DNA from: an uncultured Lachnospiraceae bacterium
GTDB taxonomy: Bacteria; Bacillota; Clostridia; Lachnospirales; Lachnospiraceae
Reading direction: 5' to 3'
DNA length: 18,699 nt
Assembly: GCA_946538445.1 (NCBI GenBank)
Contig: CAMNGO010000021.1
Span: 1 to 18,699 of the forward strand
The position numbers and the translations under genes were made by a program. Shown piece by piece: positions 6,816 through 13,864 of this stretch. The notes beneath the pieces are model-generated. The model saw nothing but the letters and a program-made list of their open reading frames with translations, had not been told where the DNA came from and ran no database searches. Position 1 is the stretch's first letter. Each line of letters opens with the position of its first letter.

Positions 6816-7991
6816 TTAATGATGGAATAATCTGAGTCCGGTAAATGACATTACCATGTTGTATTTATTGCAGGTCTCGATCACGTTATCGTCGCGGATA
6901 GAACCACCCGGCTGGGCAATGTATTTTACACCACTCTTATGGGCTCTCTCAATGTTGTCTCCAAATGGGAAGAATGCATCAGAGCCGAGGGTGACATTTT
7001 CGAGAGTGGCAAGCCATGCCTTCTTCTCTTCTCTGGTGAATACTGCCGGCTTCTCAGTGAAGATGTTTTCCCAGGTACCGTCTGCCAGAACATCCTCATA
7101 CTCGTCTCCCATGTAGACATCGATCGCGTTGTCACGCTCTGCACGGCGGATTTCCTCCTTGAAAGGAAGATTCATAACCTGCGGGGACTGACGTAACCAC
7201 CAGTTGTCAGCCTTCTGTCCTGCCAGTCTGGTACAGTGGATACGGGACTGCTGGCCTGCACCGATACCGATGGCCTGTCCGTCTTTTACGTAGCATACGG
7301 AGTTGGACTGGGTATATTTCAAAGTGATCATGGCGATAGCCAGGTCAATCTTAGCAGATGCCGGAAGATCTTTGTTCTCTGTCACGATGTTGGAGAAGAA
7401 ATCATCGTTGATATTCAGTTCATTTCTTCCCTGCTCAAAAGTGATGCCGAATACCTGTTTGCGTTCAAGGGTGGCCGGAACGTAAGTGGGATCGATCTCA
7501 ATCACATTATAGTTCCCGTTTTTCTTACTCTTGAGGATCTCCAGGGCTTCCGGTTCATATCCGGGAGCAATGACGCCGTCGGATACTTCTCTCTTGATCA
7601 TATTTGCGGTAGGCACGTCACACACATCCGATAAAGATACGAAATCGCCGTAGGAAGACATACGGTCAGCTCCTCTTGCACGGGCATAAGCACATGCCAG
7701 CGGAGAAAGTTCTCCAAGGTCATCCACCCAGTAGATCTTAGCCAGAGTATCAGTGAGGGGAAGTCCCACTGCAGCTCCTGCCGGGGAGACATGTTTGAAG
7801 GATGTGGCTGCGGGAAGGCCGGTAGCTCTCTTTAACTCGCTCACCAGCTGCCATCCGTTAAAAGCATCCATAAAATTGATATAACCGGGCTTTCCGTTTA
7901 ATACCTTAATGGGAAGTTCTCCTTCTTCCATGAAGATGCGGGAAGGTTTCTGGTTAGGGTTACATCCGTATTTTAAAGCAAGTTCTTTCAT
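6816..7991 (-). CDS. Stand-alone AICAR transformylase (PurH C-domain-like)
   Basis: Transfers a formyl group from 10-formyl-tetrahydrofolate to AICAR, giving FAICAR, the ninth step of IMP synthesis. The 391-residue protein corresponds to the transformylase half of PurH only; the N-terminal IMP cyclohydrolase domain is absent. Diagnostic motifs are LKYGCNPNQKP (6-16), VLNGKPGYINFMDA (30-43), SFK66-H67-VSPAGAAVG with the catalytic Lys-His pair, KYTQSNSVCY, IGIGAGQQSRIHC and the C-terminal GVKYIAQPGGSIRDD with NMVMSFTGLRLFHH. The gene follows the PurO-type cyclohydrolase gene by 33 nt, has AGGAGG upstream, and ends at a strong terminator. The pair together replaces bifunctional PurH. Confidence 0.94.
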   Translation of the reverse strand: MKELALKYGCNPNQKPSRIFMEEGELPIKVLNGKPGYINFMDAFNGWQLVSELKRATGLPAATSFKHVSPAGAAVGLPLTDTLAKIYWVDDLGELSPLACAYARARGADRMSSYGDFVSLSDVCDVPTANMIKREVSDGVIAPGYEPEALEILKSKKNGNYNVIEIDPTYVPATLERKQVFGITFEQGRNELNINDDFFSNIVTENKDLPASAKIDLAIAMITLKYTQSNSVCYVKDGQAIGIGAGQQSRIHCTRLAGQKADNWWLRQSPQVMNLPFKEEIRRAERDNAIDVYMGDEYEDVLADGTWENIFTEKPAVFTREEKKAWLATLENVTLGSDAFFPFGDNIERAHKSGVKYIAQPGGSIRDDNVIETCNKYNMVMSFTGLRLFHH

Positions 7992-8024
7992 CTGATTCTT
8001 ATACCTCCTGAATCCTGCTGATAT

Positions 8025-8738
8025 TTACTGGTTTTTATTAATGATCTTGGTCTCGTATGTTCCGGTTGCGATGTCGATATAACGAACGAACAGAGACACT
8101 TTGTTATCTTCATTCAGGCTGTCCCACAGCATAGAAGCAAATTCTTCCATATCGTCCGGGATGGCGATGCGTTTGGGTTCCCCTTCAAAGCTTGGCAGGG
8201 GGTTGCCGTCATGCAGGTAAGTAGAGATGAAACGTCCCTCTCCGGCCTTGGGATTCTCATAGGCAAATGTATAGCGGGCGCATCCGGATGGATCACCATC
8301 ATTGCTCTTCAGGATGGAGATGGCATAGTTATAGATGCCCTTCTCCACGTGCATGATGCCGGAGATCCTGGGTGTGAAATTGGGGCCGTCAGGCTCAAAC
8401 TCTCTGCTTCTTAATGACTGTTCAAAGGTAAGCTGTCTGTCCATGCCTTCGTAGATGGTATCTGTCTGATCTCCGTTTGTCACGATGGTCTTGTTACCCA
8501 GAACACGAACCGGTGCATAGATGATAAGACTGGGGTCTTCCATCTTGGAAGGATCGAATGCCTCTGTGCGGATCCCTTCTCCCTCTTCCACGAACACACG
8601 GTTACGGCTGTTGCTACTTCTTCCCATGATAAAGTAAGCGGTGACAGCTTTGGTGCCATCTGCGGACTTTCCGATGATAATCCCTCTTCCGGGATAGGAA
8701 TTCTCTCTTAACTCTTTCTCAATTGAAATCATTTCCAT
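8025..8738 (-). CDS. IMP cyclohydrolase, archaeal PurO type
   Basis: Closes FAICAR to IMP, the last step of purine synthesis. The 237-residue protein shows the pattern of the PurO family (Ntn-hydrolase fold, first described in methanogens): YPGRGIIIGKSADG at 15-28, AYFIMGRSSNSRNRVF (34-49), IYAPVR, TNGDQTDTIYEGM and a later PNFTPRISGIM. It has no resemblance to the bacterial PurH N-domain. The adjacent gene supplies exactly the other half of PurH's activity, which strongly supports the assignment. Start at 8738 follows AAAGGAGG with suitable spacing; M3 is a possible alternative. The gene has a near-consensus promoter and an ~85-nt leader. Confidence 0.88.
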   Translation of the reverse strand: MEMISIEKELRENSYPGRGIIIGKSADGTKAVTAYFIMGRSSNSRNRVFVEEGEGIRTEAFDPSKMEDPSLIIYAPVRVLGNKTIVTNGDQTDTIYEGMDRQLTFEQSLRSREFEPDGPNFTPRISGIMHVEKGIYNYAISILKSNDGDPSGCARYTFAYENPKAGEGRFISTYLHDGNPLPSFEGEPKRIAIPDDMEEFASMLWDSLNEDNKVSLFVRYIDIATGTYETKIINKNQ

Positions 8739-8830
8739 GAGGATAGCCTCCTTTAAATTATGGTAATCTGTATTTTATTGGCCTGCTAACAATCAAGTCC
8801 CCCGAAAAGTCCCGGGGTCATCTATTTTTG

Positions 8831-8859
8831 AGTATACAATACTATAAAATGAAACGCAA
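8831..8859 (-). promoter_or_regulatory. Promoter of the purO-type/AICAR transformylase operon
   Basis: TTGCGT (8854-8859) and TATACT (8831-8836) on the minus strand, spacing 17 bp. Transcription would start near 8824, leaving a leader of about 85 nt that includes a GC-rich hairpin (8800-8817, CCCCG/CGGGG). No PurR-box palindrome was recognised. Confidence 0.75.
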
Positions 8860-8932
8860 TGCACGAAATGACAGGAAATTCATCAGGAATGTGTCAGCTT
8901 ATTATGAATAATCGTGAATCTTTTTTTTATTT

Positions 8933-8961
8933 TTCCGTTTTCCGACAACTTGTGATACACT
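8933..8961 (+). promoter_or_regulatory. Possible promoter of the CYTH gene
   Basis: TACACT (8956-8961) preceded by TGTGA resembles a -10 element about 38 bp before the ATG. The matching -35 region (TTCCGT, 8933-8938) is poor, so this is tentative. Confidence 0.3.
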
Positions 8962-8998
8962 AATTCTGGAATATTATTTGCAAGAAAGGACCAATCCC

Positions 8999-9562
8999 AT
9001 GATAGAAGTAGAAGTGAAACTTCCCTTGTTCCGGCGTTCAATCACAGAGAGGAAGCTCCTGGAACTCGGTTTTGTGGCCGAAGATTTGATCAGAGAATCT
9101 GATATGTACTATAACAGTAAAACCCATGATTTTATGAAGACAGATGAGGCACTTCGCATCCGCCAGAGTGATAATATGACCCGGCTCACCGCCAGAAGCA
9201 TCCTGACCTACAAGGGACCCAAGTTAGATGACATATCCATGACCCGAAAAGAACTGGAGACGGAGATCAGTTCCCCACAGACCTGCGATGCCATCTTAAG
9301 TTCCCTTGGTTATACCCCTTTCTTTCCGGTGAACAAGCTGAGACAGTATTACCGGAAAGAGGAGGTGGAAGCCTGTGTGGATCAGGTGGAGAATCTGGGT
9401 TCTTTTCTTGAGCTGGAGATCATGGTTGAAGAGGAATCGGGAAGGGAAAAAGCCCTAAAAAAAATCGAGACCATATTACATGATCTCGATCTCTCCTTAT
9501 CAGAATCTACGACTCTTTCTTATCTGTGTATGCTTTTGAAAAAAGAGGGTACCCTTCCTTAA
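8999..9562 (+). CDS. CYTH-domain protein (class IV adenylate cyclase/thiamine triphosphatase-like)
   Basis: The 187-residue product begins MIEVEVKLPL, which holds the ExExK motif (E3, E5, K7) that defines the CYTH (triphosphate tunnel metalloenzyme) fold. Other tunnel residues follow in order: D-x-Y-Y-N (36-40), ALRIRQS, LTYKGPK, TRKELETEI, and finally CVDQVENLGSFLELEI. This order is nearest to the CyaB-like group, but the family also includes thiamine triphosphatases and tripolyphosphatases, so the substrate is open. The start at 8999 is chosen because AAAGGA lies 8 nt upstream; a TTG at 8978 would add 7 residues and contain that site. The gene converges on pta with only 3 bp between stop codons, and no terminator separates them. 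Confidence 0.85.
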   Translation: MIEVEVKLPLFRRSITERKLLELGFVAEDLIRESDMYYNSKTHDFMKTDEALRIRQSDNMTRLTARSILTYKGPKLDDISMTRKELETEISSPQTCDAILSSLGYTPFFPVNKLRQYYRKEEVEACVDQVENLGSFLELEIMVEEESGREKALKKIETILHDLDLSLSESTTLSYLCMLLKKEGTLP

Positions 9563-9565
9563 AAC

Positions 9566-10525
9566 TTAGCTCAATGCTGCGGTAACCAGGGACATCTTAT
9601 AGACTTCATCTGCGTTACAGCCACGGCTTAAGTCATTGATCTGTGCATTCAATCCCTGAAGGATCGGGCCGATGGCTTCATATCCGCCCAGGCGGGCTGC
9701 GATCTTATATCCGATGTTACCGGAAGTGATATCCGGGAAGATGAATGTATTGGCTTTGCCGGCCACCTCAGAGTCAGGGCATTTCACCTGGGCTACAACA
9801 GGAGATACCGCTGCGTCAAACTGAAGTTCTCCTTCAACCTTGAGCTCAGGATGCTGTTCCCTGATCTTTGCAGTGGCATTTACCATCTTAGTGACATCTT
9901 CCCCTTTGCCGGATCCCAGTGTGGAATAGCAAAGCATGGCAATCCTTGCATCGATACCGAAAGTGGCAGCTGTTTTTGCAGTATCAGCAGCGATCTCCAC
10001 CAGATCATCTTCTGTCGGATCGATGTTGATGGCACAATCGGCAAATGCAAGTTTATCATCGTCTTTCACCAGAATAAAGCTTGAGCTTACCAGACTGTTT
10101 CCCGGTTTTGTCTTAATCAGCTGCAATGCCGGACGAACGGTATCAGCTGTTGAGTAAGTCGCACCGCCCAGAAGGCAGTCAGCCTTACCCATTTTAACCA
10201 GCATGGTTCCGAAATAATTACTCTTACCAAGGGCGGCACGCACCTGCTCTTCTGTCATCTTGCCCTTGCGAAGAGCCACCATCTCTGCCACCATCTCATC
10301 AATCTGTTCATAATCTGCGGGATCAATAATCTGGCATTTGGAGATATCGAAACCTTTCTCCGCTGCCACAGCTTTCACTTCATCCACTTTACCCAAAAGG
10401 ATAATGCTGATGACATCCTCAGCAACCAGCTTTGCTGCGGATTCCAGGATACGGGGATCCGTTCCCTCGGTATAAACCAGCGTACGGTTGCTGCCCTTTA
10501 ATTGATCTGCAAGTTTTTTAAACAT
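9566..10525 (-). CDS. pta: Phosphate acetyltransferase
   Basis: Interconverts acetyl-CoA plus phosphate and acetyl phosphate plus CoA, in acetate formation or use. The 319-residue protein is the short Pta form and spans the family's domain: VYTEGTDPRILESAAKLV near the N-terminus, GKSNYFGTMLVKMGKADCLLGGATYSTADTVRPALQ (~100-135), ARIAMLCYSTLGSG (~193-206), EGELQFDAAVSP (~231-242), ANTFIFPDITSGNIGYKIAARLGG (~258-281) and a C-terminal GPILQGLNAQINDLSRGC. An AGGAGG ribosome binding site precedes the ATG. The usual partner ackA is not adjacent; instead the gene follows an unknown membrane protein by 30 nt and probably shares its promoter. It converges with the CYTH gene. Confidence 0.95.
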   Translation of the reverse strand: MFKKLADQLKGSNRTLVYTEGTDPRILESAAKLVAEDVISIILLGKVDEVKAVAAEKGFDISKCQIIDPADYEQIDEMVAEMVALRKGKMTEEQVRAALGKSNYFGTMLVKMGKADCLLGGATYSTADTVRPALQLIKTKPGNSLVSSSFILVKDDDKLAFADCAINIDPTEDDLVEIAADTAKTAATFGIDARIAMLCYSTLGSGKGEDVTKMVNATAKIREQHPELKVEGELQFDAAVSPVVAQVKCPDSEVAGKANTFIFPDITSGNIGYKIAARLGGYEAIGPILQGLNAQINDLSRGCNADEVYKMSLVTAALS

Positions 10526-10555
10526 AGTAATTCCTCCTAAATTATATTATGTATT

Positions 10556-11389
10556 TTATATACCAATGATATTCTTATATCTGTACTGCGTATCTTCTCT
10601 TATCAATACGCCGTCTCTCCACTCTCCGCTTATATATACCGTCCAGTCCGGATCTTCGGACTGTTTGATCAGGGCGTAGCCGTCTCTGACTTTACCGTCA
10701 GCAAAAGAAGCCTCACATAGCTTCTTTCCGTCGGAGCGGAATACGCGGTAAATGTCATCCGTCCATTCAAATGCGACCTGCCCGTTTGGGTAGCGGTTCT
10801 TATAGCCCAGACGAAAACGCTTTCCTGACAGCTGGGTATAGACCTTCAGGATCTTCTGATTCAAAAAAGAAATATAGCGCGGGCCATCAGAAAACTCATT
10901 ATAATAAACAGGGAAGAAGGGTAACATCATCCGTTCAAAAAACTTCCTCAGACCATCCGGGTCTGTGACATCCCCTGATCCCATATATCCGTCATTCACG
11001 TCAATACAGGAGAAGAACCGATTCATGATCTTCCGGTTCCCGGAACTTAGTTTCTCTAAGCAGCGTCCGGCTGCATCCCGGTCTCCAAGTTCAGGAGAGC
11101 CAAGCGTCTTCAACTCTTCCCAGTTTCCTTTACAGTAATGATGAAACATGGTTTTCATGGATTGATTCAGGTAATGGTACAACTCTTTTCCTGCTTCAAT
11201 CTCTGCTTTTCTCGCTGCTTTTCTGGCTTCCTCTTCCAGCTTGATCTGCCGCTGTCTCTCTTCCTCTTCCGCAATCTTTCGTTGTCTCTCTTCCTCAATG
11301 CGTCTCTCTTCCTGCTTCTTCCTGTAGATTACAAAGAAGGCGACGATTAAAACCAACAAAAGGATTGCGCCTACAATCCCAAAATTCAT
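10556..11389 (-). CDS. Unknown membrane-anchored coiled-coil protein
   Basis: I do not recognise this 277-residue protein. It starts with one transmembrane segment (about residues 4-21, GIVGAILLLVLIVAFFV) followed by YRKKQ. A highly charged K/E/R/Q helix runs to about residue 68 (repeated EEERQR, EEEARKAARKAE), probably a coiled coil. A globular cytoplasmic domain of about 200 residues follows. Its mid-part is rich in aromatic residues (FFSCIDVNDGYMG, MMLPFFPVYYNEF), and the end has beta-strand repeats with NG, DG and WRDG turns (YPNGQVAFEW, FRSDGKKLCEASFADGK, SGEWRDGV). The N-terminus lacks a signal cleavage site, so the orientation is probably a single-pass anchor. A purine-rich AAGGAAAGGA precedes the start. 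It is cotranscribed with pta. Confidence 0.8.
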   Translation of the reverse strand: MNFGIVGAILLLVLIVAFFVIYRKKQEERRIEEERQRKIAEEEERQRQIKLEEEARKAARKAEIEAGKELYHYLNQSMKTMFHHYCKGNWEELKTLGSPELGDRDAAGRCLEKLSSGNRKIMNRFFSCIDVNDGYMGSGDVTDPDGLRKFFERMMLPFFPVYYNEFSDGPRYISFLNQKILKVYTQLSGKRFRLGYKNRYPNGQVAFEWTDDIYRVFRSDGKKLCEASFADGKVRDGYALIKQSEDPDWTVYISGEWRDGVLIREDTQYRYKNIIGI

Positions 11390-11418
11390 ACTTTTCCTTT
11401 CCTTTTCCGTTATATTTG

Positions 11419-11485
11419 GACTATTTTAATAGTCTGCATGGTCCCATTGCAGATCGGATAGAAAACTGCACGGGTCTAAATAGTC
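11419..11485 (-). other. Nested inverted repeats in the leader of the membrane-protein/pta operon
   Basis: GACTATTT at the 5' end of the predicted minus-strand leader (11478-11485) can pair either with AAATAGTC at 11419-11426 or be left free while 11419-11434 folds on itself (GACTATT, 2-nt loop, AATAGTC). Between them CCC-x-TGCAG and CTGCA-x-GGG halves can form a second stem. No T-run follows. It may be a structured leader or protein-binding sites; no known RNA family was recognised. Confidence 0.4.
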
Positions 11486-11491
11486 ATATAT

Positions 11492-11520
11492 ATTGTAATA
11501 TTATTCTTAAAATAATTCAA
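11492..11520 (-). promoter_or_regulatory. Promoter of the membrane-protein/pta operon
   Basis: TTGAAT (11515-11520) and TACAAT (11492-11497), spacing 17 bp, minus strand. Predicted start falls right at the nested inverted repeats. Confidence 0.65.
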
Positions 11521-11557
11521 TGAAATTCAACAAATTCCGTGAAATTCCCTTGCATCC

Positions 11558-11586
11558 TTGTGCATATCTTTATTTAGTGCTATGAT
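11558..11586 (+). promoter_or_regulatory. Promoter of the glycerophosphotransferase-like/DUF4097 operon
   Basis: TTGTGC (11558-11563) and TATGAT (11581-11586), spacing 17 bp, plus strand, about 45 bp before the start codon. It is divergent from the minus-strand promoter 37 bp away. Confidence 0.65.
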
Positions 11587-11631
11587 ACAAGGGTAAAAAA
11601 TTGCTGACAGAACCAGACAAGGAGCCGGTCC

Positions 11632-12831
11632 ATGAGTTTACGAGAAAAAGTTGTAAAATCACTGAGAAAAGCCCATAAATATTATCGATATAGGATATAT
11701 TTCCCCCATCTTTACAGGAAATACTGTAAAGAAGCTGTGCATGATGAGAAGGTCCTGTTTCTTGAGATGAGATTTGAAGAACTCTCCCATTCCTTCCATT
11801 ATCTTCGAGACCGTCTCAGAGAGTCCGGAGATTATGAATTATCAGAATCTTTTGTCCGGTTTAATATTGCGAGAGGAAAAGAATATACAGACAGGGTGAA
11901 GCACGCTTTGAAAGAGATTGCATCTTCCCGCTTTGTCTTCGTGGATGATGCCAGTATCATCCTCTCCTGTATCCCCATCCGCAAAGAAACCACAGTCATC
12001 AATCTCTGGCATGCCTGTGGGGCATTTAAAAAGTTCGGCAGAAGCACAGCGACAAAGATCTTTGGCGATACCGCGGAAGAACTGGATCGATATCCGAACT
12101 ACGGGAATCTTGATCTGGTGACGGTGAGCAGCCCCGAGGTGGTGTGGGCATACGAAGAAGCCATGCACCTTCCGGAAGGCATCGTCCAGCCTATGGGCAT
12201 CAGCCGGACCGATCGTTTTTACGACGAGGAATTCGTGGCCGGCCGCAAGGCAAAACTATATGCGGCAATGCCACAGGCCAGGGATAAGAAGGTTATTCTG
12301 TATGCCCCGACTTTCCGGGGACGTGTTTCCTTCGCCACAAGCCCGGATGAGATCGATTTTGTACGGATGAAGGAACTTTTCGGAGAGGAGTATGTGCTGG
12401 TATGTAAACTCCATCCCTTTGTGAAGGAGCATCCTCCGATTCCTGAGGAGGCAGCTGATTTCGCCATGGATGCAGAAGGTACCGGACTGGCTATCGAAGA
12501 CCTGCTCTGCTGTGCGGACATCTGCATATCCGACTACTCTTCCCTGGTATTTGAATACTCTTTATTTGAGAAACCTATGATCTTCTATGCATTTGATTAT
12601 GATGACTACTGTGACTGGAGAGGGTTCTATTACGATTACCCGGAATTCACTCCCGGGCCCATCGTAAAGACACAGGAAGAATTATTCCAGGCAATTCGGG
12701 ATTGCAGCGATCATTTCGATCCATCCCTGGTAATCGCTTTCAAGAAGAGATTTATGGATAGTTGCGACGGACATGCCACTGAGCGGATTATTTCTTATAT
12801 GAAGAAAAAACAGTTGAATAAAACTATATAA
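11632..12831 (+). CDS. CDP-glycerol glycerophosphotransferase family protein (TagB/TagF-like)
   Basis: The 399-residue protein belongs to the family that moves glycerol- or ribitol-phosphate from CDP-alditols onto teichoic acid precursors at the inner face of the membrane. Key signatures are I123-N-L-W-H127-A-C-G-A-F-K-K-F-G, V-T-V-S-S (163-167), Y224-A-P-T-F-R-G230, K259-L-H261-P-F, and I299-S-D-Y-S-S-L-V-F-E-Y-S310 (CDP-binding region). H127 and H261 align with the two catalytic histidines of TagF. The basic N-terminus (KVVKSLRKAHKYYRYR) suits peripheral membrane binding. Length is close to TagB (single-domain) rather than full polymerase TagF, so it may be a primase or a capsule/glycan-decorating enzyme. 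AAGGAG precedes the start. It is followed 19 bp later by the DUF4097-like gene. Confidence 0.9.
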   Translation: MSLREKVVKSLRKAHKYYRYRIYFPHLYRKYCKEAVHDEKVLFLEMRFEELSHSFHYLRDRLRESGDYELSESFVRFNIARGKEYTDRVKHALKEIASSRFVFVDDASIILSCIPIRKETTVINLWHACGAFKKFGRSTATKIFGDTAEELDRYPNYGNLDLVTVSSPEVVWAYEEAMHLPEGIVQPMGISRTDRFYDEEFVAGRKAKLYAAMPQARDKKVILYAPTFRGRVSFATSPDEIDFVRMKELFGEEYVLVCKLHPFVKEHPPIPEEAADFAMDAEGTGLAIEDLLCCADICISDYSSLVFEYSLFEKPMIFYAFDYDDYCDWRGFYYDYPEFTPGPIVKTQEELFQAIRDCSDHFDPSLVIAFKKRFMDSCDGHATERIISYMKKKQLNKTI

Positions 12832-12850
12832 TGAGATTGGAGAGAGGGAT

Positions 12851-13651
12851 ATGGATTATAAACTGAAGGATTTAAGTAACAGGAAACCGGATAATATTAT
12901 CACGCTTGACATTGCATCGGTTAAGAATCTGCAGATCGGTTACCATGCAGAGAATATCCTCCTTTATTTTTCGGAGGATGATCAGTTCATTTTGAAGGAG
13001 TACATCGGGTATACCGCCTACGAATATCTGGGAAAAATAACTGCAAACCGTTTCAAAACCACCATCCGATACGGGCGTCGAGAGGAAGTAAATACCGACA
13101 CATACGTGGAGATCTTCCTTCCCAGAAGCTGGCACGGAGAATTCCAGGTTTACACTCAATACGGTTACATCACCTGTCAGGAGACCCTGGAACTGGAACG
13201 CTTCGCTGCGGAGACCAGTGAGGGAACCATAACTATAAAAGAGATCAAAGCGCCCCGCATCCGTCTGGCATCCTCCAGTAATTCCGTGACACTGGAAAAG
13301 GGGCTGGGCTTTGTAGATGTACATACCACATCCGGCAATATTGACGTTATCTCTGTCGAAGGCGGAGCCAGACTGGAGACCTCCACCGGACAGATCAAGG
13401 CCACTTTTGAATCTTTGAACAATGTGGTGGAATGTAACAGTCTCAGCGGCAACATGGATCTGACCTTCGCCGAAGCCTGCAACATCAGTGTGGACGGCAT
13501 CTCCAAAAGAGGCGAGATCCAGTCAGACATCGAAAATGTAACGATCCGTATGAAACCCGGTAATGTGAAAAATGTAGTGGGCATGAGGGGAAAGAAACCT
13601 TTCCAGAATGTCCGGCTCACCAGCATCAACGGAAATATTGTTTTGAAATAA
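12851..13651 (+). CDS. DUF4097-like beta-repeat protein
   Basis: The 266-residue product has no signal peptide or membrane segment. From about residue 100 it is built of short repeated strands with turns such as AETSEGTITIKEIKAPRI, ASSSNSVTLEKGLGFV, HTTSGNIDVISVEG, ETSTGQIKATFE, NSLSGNMDL, SKRGEIQSDIEN and SINGNIVLK. This is the S/T-x-x-G-x-I pattern of DUF4097 (putative adhesin/beta-helix) proteins. The N-terminal 90 residues are a separate region rich in tyrosine. Family function is unknown; proposals include surface or stress-associated roles. GGAGAGAGG precedes the ATG and the gene lies 19 bp behind the teichoic-acid-type transferase, so both are probably cotranscribed. Confidence 0.8.
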   Translation: MDYKLKDLSNRKPDNIITLDIASVKNLQIGYHAENILLYFSEDDQFILKEYIGYTAYEYLGKITANRFKTTIRYGRREEVNTDTYVEIFLPRSWHGEFQVYTQYGYITCQETLELERFAAETSEGTITIKEIKAPRIRLASSSNSVTLEKGLGFVDVHTTSGNIDVISVEGGARLETSTGQIKATFESLNNVVECNSLSGNMDLTFAEACNISVDGISKRGEIQSDIENVTIRMKPGNVKNVVGMRGKKPFQNVRLTSINGNIVLK

Positions 13652-13656
13652 TGTAA

Positions 13657-13858
13657 AATAAGGGGTCAAAATAAGGGGTCAGACCCCTATGAATAAGCCG
13701 AGGGGTTGATAATGTTCTATGGTTCCGTTGTTCCTCGGAAAGAATAGTTCTTACCGTACTTTTCTTTCCTGCGGTACAAAGTCACCAGATAACATTATCA
13801 ACCCCTCGGCTTTTATATATGGGCATAATAGGAGAATCTAATAGGGGGTCTGACCCCT
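13657..13858. repeat. Palindrome-bounded repeat element with a 22-bp inverted repeat core
   Basis: The region has two outer odd palindromes, GGGGTCAGACCCC (13675-13687) and its reverse complement GGGGTCTGACCCC (13845-13857), facing each other. Between them lies a perfect 22-bp inverted repeat (13695-13716 and 13791-13812, arm beginning AAGCCGAGGGGTTGATAA). Inside that are two small hairpins (TTCCG/CGGAA near 13723-13740 and TACCG/CGGTA near 13753-13776), so the core can fold into a branched cruciform. An additional half-site AAGGGGTCA lies at 13661-13669. No open reading frame or convincing target duplication is present. It sits between the convergent DUF4097 and regulator genes, where it may also stop transcription from both sides (right arm is followed by TTTTATAT on plus). 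Confidence 0.8.
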
Positions 13859-13864
13859 TCTCAC

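Noticed and set aside
13652..13864. CRISPR array or tandem repeat
   Set aside because: The repeated GGGGTC units are palindromes in facing pairs, not regularly spaced direct repeats with spacers.
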